The notes under the pieces: generated by a model | Told to the model about the DNA's origin: nothing | Databases searched by the model: none | What the model saw: only the letters and a program-made list of their open reading frames with translations | Position numbers and translations under genes: made by a program | Source of the DNA: Streptomyces olivaceus | GTDB lineage: Bacteria > Actinomycetota > Actinomycetes > Streptomycetales > Streptomycetaceae | DNA: 64,000 bases | Reading direction: 5' to 3' | Assembly (NCBI RefSeq): GCF_000721235.1 | Contig: NZ_JOFH01000014.1 | Location: 124,001-188,000 of the forward strand | Shown: in pieces, positions 49,876 to 58,369 of the stretch | Position numbering within the stretch: the first letter of the stretch is position 1 | How the letters are laid out: each line of letters opens with the position of its first letter

Positions 49876-50042
49876 TCGGGGCGCTCCTCGGGCTGGGGTG
49901 TCCCCATGGGTACAGGGGCTCCGGCTCTCGCGCGAAGCCTACTGCGCCCTGTGAGCGCCCCGTCCGGCGTACGGCCGGAAGGGCTTGCCTCCCGGTGGTT
50001 CCCGGTGGCTACCGGTCTCTCCCGGCGGGGGGACGGCCGGGC

Positions 50043-50348
50043 TCAGCCGAAGAGCCCGCCGTGGTAGATGCCGAAGAACAGACCGAGAGCGGAAGCGCCG
50101 AGCCCCAGCACGAGGCCGAAGCGCTTACGCGTCGTCGCGGAGACGTACTGCCCGTATCCGCCGGTCAGGACGCCCAGCAGCCCGGCCCACGAGGTAAGGA
50201 TGTGCAGCCCTCGGAAACTCGCGGTGGCCAGGGCGAGGGCTCCGAGCACCAGGGCCACGGCCAGCAGCGCGTCCTGGAGGGGGTGCGGTCTGCCGTCGGT
50301 GGCCAGCAAGCCGGTCCGGGGCTTGGCGGGTCGCATGATCTGTGCCAT
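50043..50348 (-). CDS. small membrane protein, hypothetical
   Basis: The 101-residue product has three hydrophobic segments (about 26-45, 50-66 and 77-98) joined by a Gly-rich loop (LTGGYGQYV). No family is recognised. The ATG at 50348 has GGAGG about 6 bases upstream, so it is translated. It lies upstream of femX and divergent from rpsF. Confidence 0.75.
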   Translation of the reverse strand: MAQIMRPAKPRTGLLATDGRPHPLQDALLAVALVLGALALATASFRGLHILTSWAGLLGVLTGGYGQYVSATTRKRFGLVLGLGASALGLFFGIYHGGLFG

Positions 50349-50425
50349 GGAGAACCTCCTGCCGAAGGCAGTGTGTCTTCGCCCTCACATCCCTGACTAT
50401 CGATTGTGTCCCCCGGGAGCCGGAT

Positions 50426-50623
50426 TTCAACCGCAGGCCGACAGCCGGGTACGCTGTACCTTCCGCACCGGTGTCTGTTGCCGGCCACGTCCGGGTCCCC
50501 TCTCCGCAGGAGGCCCGATTGTCAGTGGGCCCTGGTTAACTCATTGATGCCGGTGCGAACGCATCGCAACCCTCCTGCCACGGAACGACCGTGGCCGCTG
50601 AGTCCAAAGGAGGTGGGTTCCAC
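50426..50623 (+). promoter_or_regulatory. possible promoter and leader of the rpsF operon
   Basis: TTCAAC (50426-50431) and TACGCT (50450-50455) are 18 bases apart and could be the rpsF promoter, giving a leader of about 160 bases. A 6-bp hairpin (CCACGG/CCGTGG, 50578-50594) with loop AACGA lies just before the ribosome site. Leaders of rpsF operons often bind the S6:S18 complex for feedback; whether this one does is unproven. Confidence 0.35.
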
Positions 50624-50914
50624 ATGCGTCACTACGAGGTGATGGTCATCCTCGACCCCGATCTCGAGGAGCGCTCTGTCTCCCCGCTGATCGAGAACTT
50701 CCTCTCCGTCGTCCGTGACGGCGGCGGAAAGGTCGAGAAGGTCGACACCTGGGGCCGTCGTCGGCTCTCGTACGAGATCAAGAAGAAGCCCGAGGGCATC
50801 TACTCGGTCATCGACCTGCAGGCCGAGCCTGCGGTCGTCAAGGAGCTCGACCGCCAGATGAACCTGAACGAGTCGGTCCTCCGGACCAAGGTCCTCCGTC
50901 CCGAGACCCACTGA
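50624..50914 (+). CDS. rpsF: 30S ribosomal protein S6
   Basis: The 96-residue protein begins [17 protein letters not shown] and has normal length. The ATG at 50624 has AAAGGAGG 9 bases upstream. It is first in the conserved rpsF-ssb-rpsR-rplI operon. Confidence 0.99.
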   Translation: MRHYEVMVILDPDLEERSVSPLIENFLSVVRDGGGKVEKVDTWGRRRLSYEIKKKPEGIYSVIDLQAEPAVVKELDRQMNLNESVLRTKVLRPETH

Positions 50915-50993
50915 GCTTTCCGCTCAGCTGATCCCGGGATCCGAGTAGCAGCAACCAAGCAGCCAGAGCAGCAAACCCGCCGAGAGGTTCCCC

Positions 50994-51587
50994 ATGGCAG
51001 GCGAGACCGTCATCACGGTCGTCGGCAATCTTGTCGACGACCCCGAGCTGCGCTTCACCCCGTCCGGTGCGGCCGTCGCGAAGTTCCGTGTCGCGTCGAC
51101 TCCCCGCACCTTCGACCGCCAGACGAACGAGTGGAAGGACGGCGAGAGCCTCTTCCTGACCTGCTCGGTCTGGCGCCAGGCGGCGGAGAACGTCGCCGAG
51201 TCGCTCCAGCGAGGCATGCGCGTCATCGTGCAGGGCCGGCTGAAGCAGCGGTCCTACGAGGACCGTGAGGGCGTCAAGCGCACGGTCTACGAGCTGGACG
51301 TCGACGAGGTCGGCGCGAGCCTTCGCAGCGCCACGGCCAAGGTCACCAAGACCTCGGGCCGCGGTGGCCAGGGCGGTTACGGCGGCGGTGGCGGCGGCCA
51401 GGGTGGCGGCGGCTGGGGCGGCGGCCCCGGCGGCGGTCAGCAGGGCGGCGGCGCTCCGGCCGACGACCCCTGGGCGACCGGCGGTGCTCCCGCCGGCGGT
51501 CAGCAGGGTGGCGGCGGCCAGGGCGGCGGCGGCTGGGGCGGTGGCTCCGGCGGCGGTGGCGGCTACTCGGACGAGCCCCCCTTCTAA
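50994..51587 (+). CDS. ssb: single-stranded DNA-binding protein
   Basis: The 197-residue SSB has an OB-fold in the first 115 residues ([18 protein letters not shown], shown in part; [11 protein letters not shown]), a Gly/Gln-rich flexible linker and an acidic C-terminal tip SDEPPF that recruits partner proteins. It protects single strands at the fork. Location between rpsF and rpsR is conserved. Confidence 0.98.
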   Translation: MAGETVITVVGNLVDDPELRFTPSGAAVAKFRVASTPRTFDRQTNEWKDGESLFLTCSVWRQAAENVAESLQRGMRVIVQGRLKQRSYEDREGVKRTVYELDVDEVGASLRSATAKVTKTSGRGGQGGYGGGGGGQGGGGWGGGPGGGQQGGGAPADDPWATGGAPAGGQQGGGGQGGGGWGGGSGGGGGYSDEPPF

Positions 51588-51633
51588 GCGGGCGGGCTCT
51601 ACCCACACTTCTTGATCACACAGGAGAAACATC

Positions 51634-51870
51634 ATGGCTAAGCCGCCTGTGCGCAAGCCGAAGAAGAAGGTCTGCGCGTTCTGCAAGGACAAGGTCACGT
51701 ACGTGGACTACAAGGACACGAACATGCTGCGGAAGTTCATTTCCGACCGCGGCAAGATCCGTGCCCGTCGCGTGACCGGCAACTGCACCCAGCACCAGCG
51801 CGATGTCGCCACGGCCGTGAAGAACAGCCGTGAGATGGCGCTGCTGCCCTACACCTCCACCGCGCGATAA
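51634..51870 (+). CDS. rpsR: 30S ribosomal protein S18 (zinc-binding form)
   Basis: The 78-residue S18 has Cys14, Cys17, Cys51 and His54 ([19 protein letters not shown]), a zinc-ribbon pattern. Streptomyces also carry zinc-free S18 paralogues that replace this one under zinc starvation; this is the zinc form. ATG 51634 has AGGAGAAA upstream. Confidence 0.97.
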   Translation: MAKPPVRKPKKKVCAFCKDKVTYVDYKDTNMLRKFISDRGKIRARRVTGNCTQHQRDVATAVKNSREMALLPYTSTAR

Positions 51871-51888
51871 GGGAAGGGTGACCGAATC

Positions 51889-52335
51889 ATGAAGATCATC
51901 CTCACCCACGAGGTCTCCGGCCTCGGTGCCGCGGGCGACGTCGTCGACGTCAAGGACGGTTACGCTCGCAACTACCTGATCCCGCGGAAGTTCGCTATCC
52001 GCTGGACCAAGGGTGGCGAGAAGGACGTCGAGCAGATTCGTCGTGCTCGCAAGATCCACGAGATCCAGACCATCGAGCAGGCCAACCAGGTGAAGGCCCA
52101 GCTCGAGGGTGTGAAGGTCCGTCTGGCCGTCCGCTCCGGCGACGCCGGTCGTCTCTTCGGCTCCGTCACCCCGGCCGATGTCGCTTCGGCGATCAAGGCT
52201 GCCGGTGGCCCCGAGGTCGACAAGCGCCGCATCGAGCTGGGCTCGCCGATCAAGACCCTGGGCGCTCACGAGACGTCCGTGCGTCTGCACCCCGAGGTTG
52301 ACGCCAAGGTCAGCGTCGAGGTCGTCGCCGGCTGA
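51889..52335 (+). CDS. rplI: 50S ribosomal protein L9
   Basis: The 148-residue L9 has the N-terminal rRNA-binding lobe ([20 protein letters not shown]) joined by a helix to the C-terminal lobe. It ends the rpsF operon just before a perfect 18-bp terminator stem. Confidence 0.98.
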   Translation: MKIILTHEVSGLGAAGDVVDVKDGYARNYLIPRKFAIRWTKGGEKDVEQIRRARKIHEIQTIEQANQVKAQLEGVKVRLAVRSGDAGRLFGSVTPADVASAIKAAGGPEVDKRRIELGSPIKTLGAHETSVRLHPEVDAKVSVEVVAG

Positions 52336-52358
52336 GCCCTGTGCTCACTCAAGCGATG

Positions 52359-52399
52359 AGAGGGGCCGCATCACCCAGCCAGGGTGATGCGGCCCCTCT
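52359..52399 (+). terminator. terminator after rplI, 18-bp perfect stem
   Basis: AGAGGGGCCGCATCACCC and its exact complement with loop AGCCA, between convergent rplI and the MATE gene. It is followed at once by a parS site. Confidence 0.9.
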
Positions 52400-52404
52400 G
52401 TCGT

Positions 52405-52418
52405 GTTTCACGTGAAAC
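52405..52418. other. parS: parS site after rplI
   Basis: Perfect GTTTCACGTGAAAC, six bases beyond the rplI terminator stem. Confidence 0.95.
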
Positions 52419-52442
52419 ACAACGTTCCTCGGGGAGTGCGTC

Positions 52443-52456
52443 GTTTCACGTGGAAC
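52443..52456. other. parS-like site with one mismatch
   Basis: GTTTCACGTGGAAC differs from parS by one base and lies 24 bases beyond the perfect site. It may be a weaker ParB site or a decaying copy. Confidence 0.6.
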
Positions 52457-52458
52457 CG

Positions 52459-53796
52459 TCAGCGCGTGGCGCCGGTGACGATCCAACGCCCCGACCGTGT
52501 ACGCCACCACAGAGTCACCAGCCGCATCGCCATCATCAGCGTCATGGCGGCCCACAGCGCGGTGAGCCCACCGCCGAGGGCCGGGACGGCAAGTGCCGCA
52601 GGCGTGAAGACAGCCAGCGTCAACAGCATGGCCCAGGCCAGGTAAGGACCGTCCCCGGCGCCCATGAGGACGCCGTCCAAGACGTAGACCACGCCGCAGA
52701 CCGGCTGTGCCAGAGCCACGATCACCAGCGCGGGCAGTGCGGCGTCCCTGACCGCGGAGTCGCCGGTGAACAAAGGCAGGAACGCCGGCCGCGACAGCAC
52801 CACGAGCAGCCCGAGCACCACCCCGACCGCGACGCCCCACTCCACCATCCTGCGGCAGGCGGCACGTGCCCCTTGTTCGTCGCCGGCTCCCAGATAGCGT
52901 CCGATGATGGCCTGCCCGGCGATGGCGATGGCGTCCAGGGCGAAGGCGAGCAGGCTCCACAGGGACAGGACGATCTGATGGGCCGCGATGTCCGCGTCGC
53001 CGAGGCGGGCTGCCATGGCAGTGGTGATCATGAGAATGGCCCGCAGGGACAAGGTGCGTACCAGCAGCGGCGCCCCGGCCTGTGCGGAAGCCCGGATACC
53101 GGCGGCGTCGGGGCGCAGGGAGGCACCGTGTCGTCGTGCTCCGCGGATCACCACCCAGAGGTACACCGCGGCCATGCCGCACTGAGCGATGACGGTGCCC
53201 CAGGCAGAGCCGGCGATTCCGAGACCGGCGCCGTAGACGAGTACGACGTTGAGGACGGCATTGGCGACGAAGCCCGCGATCGCCACATAGAGCGGCGTCC
53301 GGGTGTTCTGGAGCCCCCGCAGGACACCGGTCGCCGCCAGTACGACGAGCATGGCGGGTATTCCGAGGGCCGAGACGCGGAGATACGTGATGGCGTGCGG
53401 GGCCGCCGTGTCGGATGCGCCGAAGAGTTCGACGAGGAAGGGAGCGGTGGGCAGTACTACGGCTATGACGGCGGCGCCGAGCAGCAGCGCCAGCCAGATG
53501 CCGTCCATGCCCTGTCGGATGGCGGCCTGCAGGTCGCCTGCGCCCACGCGCCGCGACACGGCCGCGGTGGTGGCGTACGCGAGGAAGACGAAGATGCTGA
53601 CGGCCGTGGTGAGCAGGGCCGAGGCGATACCGAGACCGGCGAGCTGGGCAGTGCCGAGATGGCCGACGATGGCACTGTCGGCGATGACGAACAGGGGCTC
53701 GGCGACGAGCGCGCCGAAGGCCGGGACGGCCAGTGCGACGATCTCTCGGTCGTGCCGGCGGCGGACAGTCCGGGAACGCTCGGGGGCCTGTGTCAT
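52459..53796 (-). CDS. MATE-family multidrug exporter
   Basis: The 445-residue product has 12 hydrophobic segments and MATE-family features (AEPLFVIADSAIVGHLG in helix 1, AIAGQAIIGRYLGAGDEQGA). It should export cationic drugs or metabolites with sodium or protons. ATG 53796 is chosen, with GTG 53805 as alternative; neither has a ribosome site. Its upstream region contains the DnaA-box-like cluster shared with dnaB. Confidence 0.92.
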   Translation of the reverse strand: MTQAPERSRTVRRRHDREIVALAVPAFGALVAEPLFVIADSAIVGHLGTAQLAGLGIASALLTTAVSIFVFLAYATTAAVSRRVGAGDLQAAIRQGMDGIWLALLLGAAVIAVVLPTAPFLVELFGASDTAAPHAITYLRVSALGIPAMLVVLAATGVLRGLQNTRTPLYVAIAGFVANAVLNVVLVYGAGLGIAGSAWGTVIAQCGMAAVYLWVVIRGARRHGASLRPDAAGIRASAQAGAPLLVRTLSLRAILMITTAMAARLGDADIAAHQIVLSLWSLLAFALDAIAIAGQAIIGRYLGAGDEQGARAACRRMVEWGVAVGVVLGLLVVLSRPAFLPLFTGDSAVRDAALPALVIVALAQPVCGVVYVLDGVLMGAGDGPYLAWAMLLTLAVFTPAALAVPALGGGLTALWAAMTLMMAMRLVTLWWRTRSGRWIVTGATR

Positions 53797-53810
53797 GAGC
53801 ACCAATCTAA

Positions 53811-54073
53811 TCGTCCACAGGTAAGAGATGCAAAGCTACTGCAACCCTTACTGTCCGTCTCGCCATGTGTACTTCCGAGCACGGTTCGAAGCGATCTTGA
53901 TCCGCGTGGGAAAGTTTTTCTTCTGCACAGGCCGTGGATGACGAAGAAGCAGCTCAGAGCCCCTTTGCCGCGCACGTCCCAAGCTTGTTCACAGGCCTGT
54001 CCACCGGGTCGTGCACAGGTTTGACGGAGTTCTCCACAGGTTCTGGCCCGTGGTCCACATGGCCTGTGGATAA
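53811..54073. other. DnaA-box-like cluster between MATE gene and dnaB
   Basis: This region in the 459-base divergent interval holds at least eight near matches to TTGTCCACA: 53811 (TCGTCCACA), 53921 (TTCTGCACA), 53985 (TTGTTCACA), 53997 (CTGTCCACC), 54009 (TCGTGCACA), 54030 (TTCTCCACA), 54051 (TGGTCCACA) and 54065 (complement of TTATCCACA). Six of them fall in 90 bases (53985-54073). The rest of the interval, 54074-54255, shows only the dnaB ribosome site. Confidence 0.7.
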
Positions 54074-54255
54074 CCAGATTGGCTGACGGTGCCGACCGGC
54101 CTACCGTGGTCCGGCGCCCGCTCCGTCCGTCGGCCGGTGAATCGTCACAAAACCGACGCGCCAGAACCGGAGTTGGGCGTCCTATTTGTCAGTGCCGTGC
54201 CGTAGAAATGAGGGGCACGGCGAGGTCCGCTCGGCGGACGGGAGGAGGTGGCTCG

Positions 54256-55734
54256 GTGAGTATTTCCGAGCCCTTGGACGACCCGTGGGCCGACAGTGGC
54301 CCCAGCGATCGTCTGCCCGCTTCCCGCCGTCGCGGCGAAGGCGGCCGGAGCCGCGACGAGCAGCACGAGCGCGGCTCGGACAACGGTGCCTGGGACGGTG
54401 GCGGTCCCTCGTTCGAGCGGGTGCCGCCGCAGGATCTGGACGCCGAGCAGTCCGTCCTCGGCGGCATGCTCCTGTCCAAGGACGCCATCGCCGACGTCGT
54501 CGAGATCCTCAAGGGCCACGATTTCTACAAGCCGGCGCACGAGATGGTCTACCAGGCCGTCCTCGACGTCTACGCCAAGGGAGAGCCGGCCGACCCCATC
54601 ACCATCGCTGCCGAGCTCACCAAGCGTGGGGAGATCAACAAGGTCGGCGGCGCCTCGTATCTGCACGCTCTTGTCCAGACGGTGCCGACCGCCGCCAACG
54701 CCGCGTACTACGCGGAGATCGTGCACGAGCGGGCTGTCCTGCGACGTCTGGTGGAGGCCGGTACCCGCATCACTCAGATGGGTTACGCGGCCGATGACGA
54801 CGTCGACGAGATCGTCAACCGCGCCCAGGCCGAGATCTACGCCGTCACCGAGCAGCGCACCAGCGAGGACTACCTGCCGCTCGGCGACATCATGGAGGGT
54901 GCGCTCGACGAGATCGAGGCGATCGGGTCGCGCAGCGGCGAGATGACCGGCGTGCCCACGGGCTTCACGGACTTCGACTCGCTGACCAACGGCCTTCACC
55001 CCGGCCAGATGGTCGTCATCGCAGCCCGTCCCGCCATGGGCAAGTCGACGCTCGCGCTGGACTTCGCGCGCGCCGCCTCGATCAAGAACAATCTGCCGAG
55101 CGTCGTCTTCTCGCTGGAGATGGGACGCAACGAGATCGCGATGCGTCTGCTCTCCGCCGAAGCCCGGGTCGCCCTGCACCACATGCGGTCCGGCACGATG
55201 ACCGACGACGACTGGACCCGTCTGGCCCGCCGGATGCCCGACGTGTCGGCCGCGCCGCTCTACATCGACGACTCGCCGAACCTGTCGATGATGGAGATCC
55301 GCGCCAAGTGCCGTCGCCTCAAGCAGCGCAACGACCTCAAACTGGTCGTCATCGACTACCTGCAGCTGATGCAGTCCGGTGGATCCAAGCGTGCCGAGAG
55401 CCGCCAGCAGGAGGTCTCGGACATGTCCCGCAACCTCAAGCTCCTGGCGAAGGAGCTGGAGCTCCCCGTCATCGCGCTCTCCCAGCTGAACCGTGGTCCC
55501 GAACAGCGCACGGACAAGAAGCCGATGGTCTCCGACCTGCGTGAGTCCGGTTCGATCGAGCAGGACGCCGACATGGTCATCCTGCTGCACCGTGAGGACG
55601 CCTACGAGAAGGAGTCGCCGCGTGCGGGCGAGGCCGACCTGATCGTGGCCAAGCACCGCAACGGCCCGACGGCGACGATCACGGTCGCCTTCCAGGGCCA
55701 CTACTCACGCTTCGTGGACATGGCACAGACCTGA
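54256..55734 (+). CDS. dnaB: replicative DNA helicase DnaB
   Basis: The 492-residue hexameric helicase unwinds the fork. The N-terminal domain begins after a short acidic stretch (PPQDLDAEQSVLGGMLLS); Walker A is RPAMGKSTLALDFA near residue 260, and the RecA-like domain has VVIDYLQLM and SQLNRGPEQR. The GTG at 54256 (MSISEPLDDP) has GGAGGAGG about 8 bases upstream; longer readings are not conserved in character. DUF721/DciA encoded at 13191 may be its loader. Confidence 0.97.
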   Translation: MSISEPLDDPWADSGPSDRLPASRRRGEGGRSRDEQHERGSDNGAWDGGGPSFERVPPQDLDAEQSVLGGMLLSKDAIADVVEILKGHDFYKPAHEMVYQAVLDVYAKGEPADPITIAAELTKRGEINKVGGASYLHALVQTVPTAANAAYYAEIVHERAVLRRLVEAGTRITQMGYAADDDVDEIVNRAQAEIYAVTEQRTSEDYLPLGDIMEGALDEIEAIGSRSGEMTGVPTGFTDFDSLTNGLHPGQMVVIAARPAMGKSTLALDFARAASIKNNLPSVVFSLEMGRNEIAMRLLSAEARVALHHMRSGTMTDDDWTRLARRMPDVSAAPLYIDDSPNLSMMEIRAKCRRLKQRNDLKLVVIDYLQLMQSGGSKRAESRQQEVSDMSRNLKLLAKELELPVIALSQLNRGPEQRTDKKPMVSDLRESGSIEQDADMVILLHREDAYEKESPRAGEADLIVAKHRNGPTATITVAFQGHYSRFVDMAQT

Positions 55735-55794
55735 GTCCCGGCGATCTTCGGCCCGCTCCGTGCCGCCCGGATCCGGTCCATGTCCGGCCGGGCG

Positions 55795-56274
55795 TCAGCC
55801 CCCGGGGAGGAAGGCCGACCGGACGCCCGCCGCTCCCCGCTTGCGCCGCCTGCGCAGCAGTACGACGACGAGCACGAAGACCTGGAGCGCAGGCTCCAGG
55901 CCCGGCAGGTCGGCGGTCGCCTCGGAGCGGATGTGCCCGGTGCGGCGGATGGTGCCGACGGGCTCACCGTCGCCGCCGAGCATGGTGTACTCCCGGTCTG
56001 CCGCCGCGGTCCGCCGGAACGTGACGACCCGCCCGGAGCACGTCATGCTCCAGCTTCGGCGCACCCGGTCCGTGGTCGCGACGGCGGTCCCGCCGGCGTC
56101 GAGCAGTTCGTAGACGCCACTGAAGCGGTGCGAGCGGACGAGGTGGTCCACCCCGTGCAGAGTGAACCGCGTGCCGGTGCCGCCCCTGCCCAACGAGAAC
56201 GTCGTCAGCGCCCGGCCGTCCTCGGTGAGTTCGTACTTCTGGCTCGGCGGATTGCTCCTCTTCGCGTGCAGCAT
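55795..56274 (-). CDS. hypothetical protein with C-terminal membrane helix
   Basis: The 159-residue product (start MLHAKRSNPP) is beta-rich (RFTLHGVDHLVRSHRF, VYELLDAGGTAVATTDRVRR) and ends in a hydrophobic stretch followed by RRRRKRG. This suggests a tail-anchored protein, possibly LURP-one-like, but I do not recognise the family securely. ATG 56274 lies close to a GGTGAGG; ATG 56316 would add 14 residues. It converges on dnaB with a 60-base gap. Confidence 0.6.
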   Translation of the reverse strand: MLHAKRSNPPSQKYELTEDGRALTTFSLGRGGTGTRFTLHGVDHLVRSHRFSGVYELLDAGGTAVATTDRVRRSWSMTCSGRVVTFRRTAAADREYTMLGGDGEPVGTIRRTGHIRSEATADLPGLEPALQVFVLVVVLLRRRRKRGAAGVRSAFLPGG

Positions 56275-56444
56275 GACCTCACCCCACCACCGGCCGGCCC
56301 GCCGGACCCATGCCATCTGTCATGCGTGACCGGGGGACAATCCGCACCCGGACGCCGGTCACGGGCGGGCGACGCTTGTCCGCATGATCCGCGACACCGT
56401 TCCCCGGGCCCTCGCTCGCACTTCCCGCGTGGGCGGGTCGTAGC

Positions 56445-57650
56445 ATGACCGACGTGGGCCCCGCACGCGATCCGGACGAGTTCTCCGCCGACCAGTGGCC
56501 GGACTGGAGTTTCTGGAAGGACCGGTCGCACAGTCCCAGGAGCCGGAGCCGCGTGGCCGTCACCACGGCCATGGCAACGGCCTCCCTCGCCCTGATCGCA
56601 CGGGCCGAGGACATCACGCACGGTACTGGACCGGTCCTGCTCACCTCGTTCGCGATCGGGCTGGTCGCCTGCTACGGCATCGGCTGCGTACTGGCCCCCT
56701 GGTACGGGCCGACGGCGCTGCGCCGGGGGCGCATCGCCATCGTGGCCGTGATGTTCCTGCTCGGGGCGGCACCGGCCGTGCTTCTCGCGTCGCCGTCCTA
56801 CCTGACCGATCTGACCTATGCGCTCGCGATCGGGCTCATGCTGCTGCCGCTGCGCCATGCTCTGCTGCTCGGCCTCGGCACGGTGCTGGGGCAGACCGTC
56901 TGGATGAGTCTCGCCCAGGGCGAGGTGGCCTGGGTGCAGGTGGCCGTGCTCGTCGGCGTGACCGCGGCACTGGGCACCGTCTTCGCGCTCAGTTTCACGG
57001 TCGGTCATCTGCGGGCCGCGCGCGAGGAGGTCAAGAGGCTGGCCGTGAACCAGGAACGGGAGCGGGTCGCCCGGGACATGCACGACGTCCTCGGCCACAC
57101 CCTCTCCACGATGACCGTCAAACTGGGTCTGACGCGGCGCATCCTGGAGTCGTCCGGGGACGTGACCCTCGCCGTCGGCCAGGTGACCGAGCTGGAGAAC
57201 ATGGCGCGCACAGCGCTGACCGACGTGCGGGCCACCATCTCGGACTACCGCACCCTGTCGCTGGACAGCGAACTCGCCGGCGCCCGCATGGCCCTGCGTG
57301 CCGCCGGAGTGCGGGCCGACCTGCCCGCCGCGACCGACGTCGTACGCCCCGAGCTGCGCGAGGTGTTCGGCTACGTCGTGCGGGAGGCGATCACCAACGT
57401 GCTGCGCCACTCCGACGCCGAACTGTGCACCGTCCGCGTCGGACCCGACCGGATCGAGGTCACCGACAACAGCAGCTTCAGCGGCGGGGCGTGCGCCGGG
57501 AACGGCCTCACCGGTCTCACCGAACGGCTGGCCGCCGTCTCGGGCACCCTCGAACACGGGCCTGCCCCCGGCAACGGGTTCCGGGTCCTCGCCCGCGGAC
57601 CGTCCCCGGCCATCCGCCCCGCACCCTCGCGCGAAGTCGACGCGACATGA
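56445..57650 (+). CDS. sensor histidine kinase (HisKA_3 type)
   Basis: The 401-residue product has about five membrane helices in the first 190 residues, then the dimerisation and phosphoacceptor helix ERVARDMHDVLGHTLS with His213, and a GHKL ATPase domain (REAITNVLRHSDA, NGLTGLTERL). It senses a membrane or extracellular signal and passes phosphate to the response regulator encoded next, with which it overlaps by four bases. The layout is DesK-like. Confidence 0.93.
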   Translation: MTDVGPARDPDEFSADQWPDWSFWKDRSHSPRSRSRVAVTTAMATASLALIARAEDITHGTGPVLLTSFAIGLVACYGIGCVLAPWYGPTALRRGRIAIVAVMFLLGAAPAVLLASPSYLTDLTYALAIGLMLLPLRHALLLGLGTVLGQTVWMSLAQGEVAWVQVAVLVGVTAALGTVFALSFTVGHLRAAREEVKRLAVNQERERVARDMHDVLGHTLSTMTVKLGLTRRILESSGDVTLAVGQVTELENMARTALTDVRATISDYRTLSLDSELAGARMALRAAGVRADLPAATDVVRPELREVFGYVVREAITNVLRHSDAELCTVRVGPDRIEVTDNSSFSGGACAGNGLTGLTERLAAVSGTLEHGPAPGNGFRVLARGPSPAIRPAPSREVDAT

Positions 57651-58252
57651 TCCGGCTCCTGCTGGCCGACGACCAGGCACTCGTACTCGGCGCTCTCGCG
57701 GCCGTGCTCCGGCTCGAACCCGACATGGACGTGGTCGCCGAGGTCGGCACCGGCAGCGAGGTGCTGGCGGCCGCGCAGCGGACTTCGCCCGACATCGCGC
57801 TGCTCGACGTACAGATGCCCGGTCGGGACGGGCTGACCGTCGCCGCCGATCTCCAGCGGGCGCTGCCCGGCTGCCGCACCATCATCTGTACGACCTTCAG
57901 CCGGCCGGGCTACCTCTCGCGGGCGATGTCCGCGGGTGCGGCCGGGTACGTCGTGAAGGACTCCCCGCCGGAACAGCTGGTCGACGCGATCCGCCGCGTC
58001 CATGCCGGCCTGCGCTTCGTGGACCCGGCCCTCGCTGCGGAAGCCCTGGCGGGCGGTGCCAGCCCGTTGACCGGGCGCGAGGCCGACGCGCTGCGTGCCG
58101 CCGCCGAGGGCGGCACCGTGGCCGACATCGCCAGGGCGCTCCGGCTGTCCCAGGGCACGGTGCGCAACCACCTGTCGTCGGCGATCGGCAAGACACAGGC
58201 CCGCACCCGCGCCGAGGCGGCCCGGATCGCGGAAGCCAACGGCTGGCTGTGA
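57647..58252 (+). CDS. response regulator, NarL/LuxR family
   Basis: The 201-residue product has a receiver domain with Asp54 (ALLDVQMPG) and acidic residues LLADDQ, then a LuxR-type helix-turn-helix (LTGREADALRAAAEGGTVAD, IARALRLSQGTVRNHLS). It is the partner of the adjacent kinase; its ATG overlaps the kinase stop. Its targets may include the neighbouring serine hydrolase, but this is a guess. Confidence 0.94.
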   Translation: MIRLLLADDQALVLGALAAVLRLEPDMDVVAEVGTGSEVLAAAQRTSPDIALLDVQMPGRDGLTVAADLQRALPGCRTIICTTFSRPGYLSRAMSAGAAGYVVKDSPPEQLVDAIRRVHAGLRFVDPALAAEALAGGASPLTGREADALRAAAEGGTVADIARALRLSQGTVRNHLSSAIGKTQARTRAEAARIAEANGWL

Positions 58253-58369
58253 CCGCGACGCCGTCCGTCAGGCCCTGGCCGGCGGGACGTGCTTCCGTCG
58301 CATCGCGGACCTGCGCCGGCACGGGGAAATCGCCTCGACGTGAGGTCTCCGGCCCGATGGACTGGGTCC

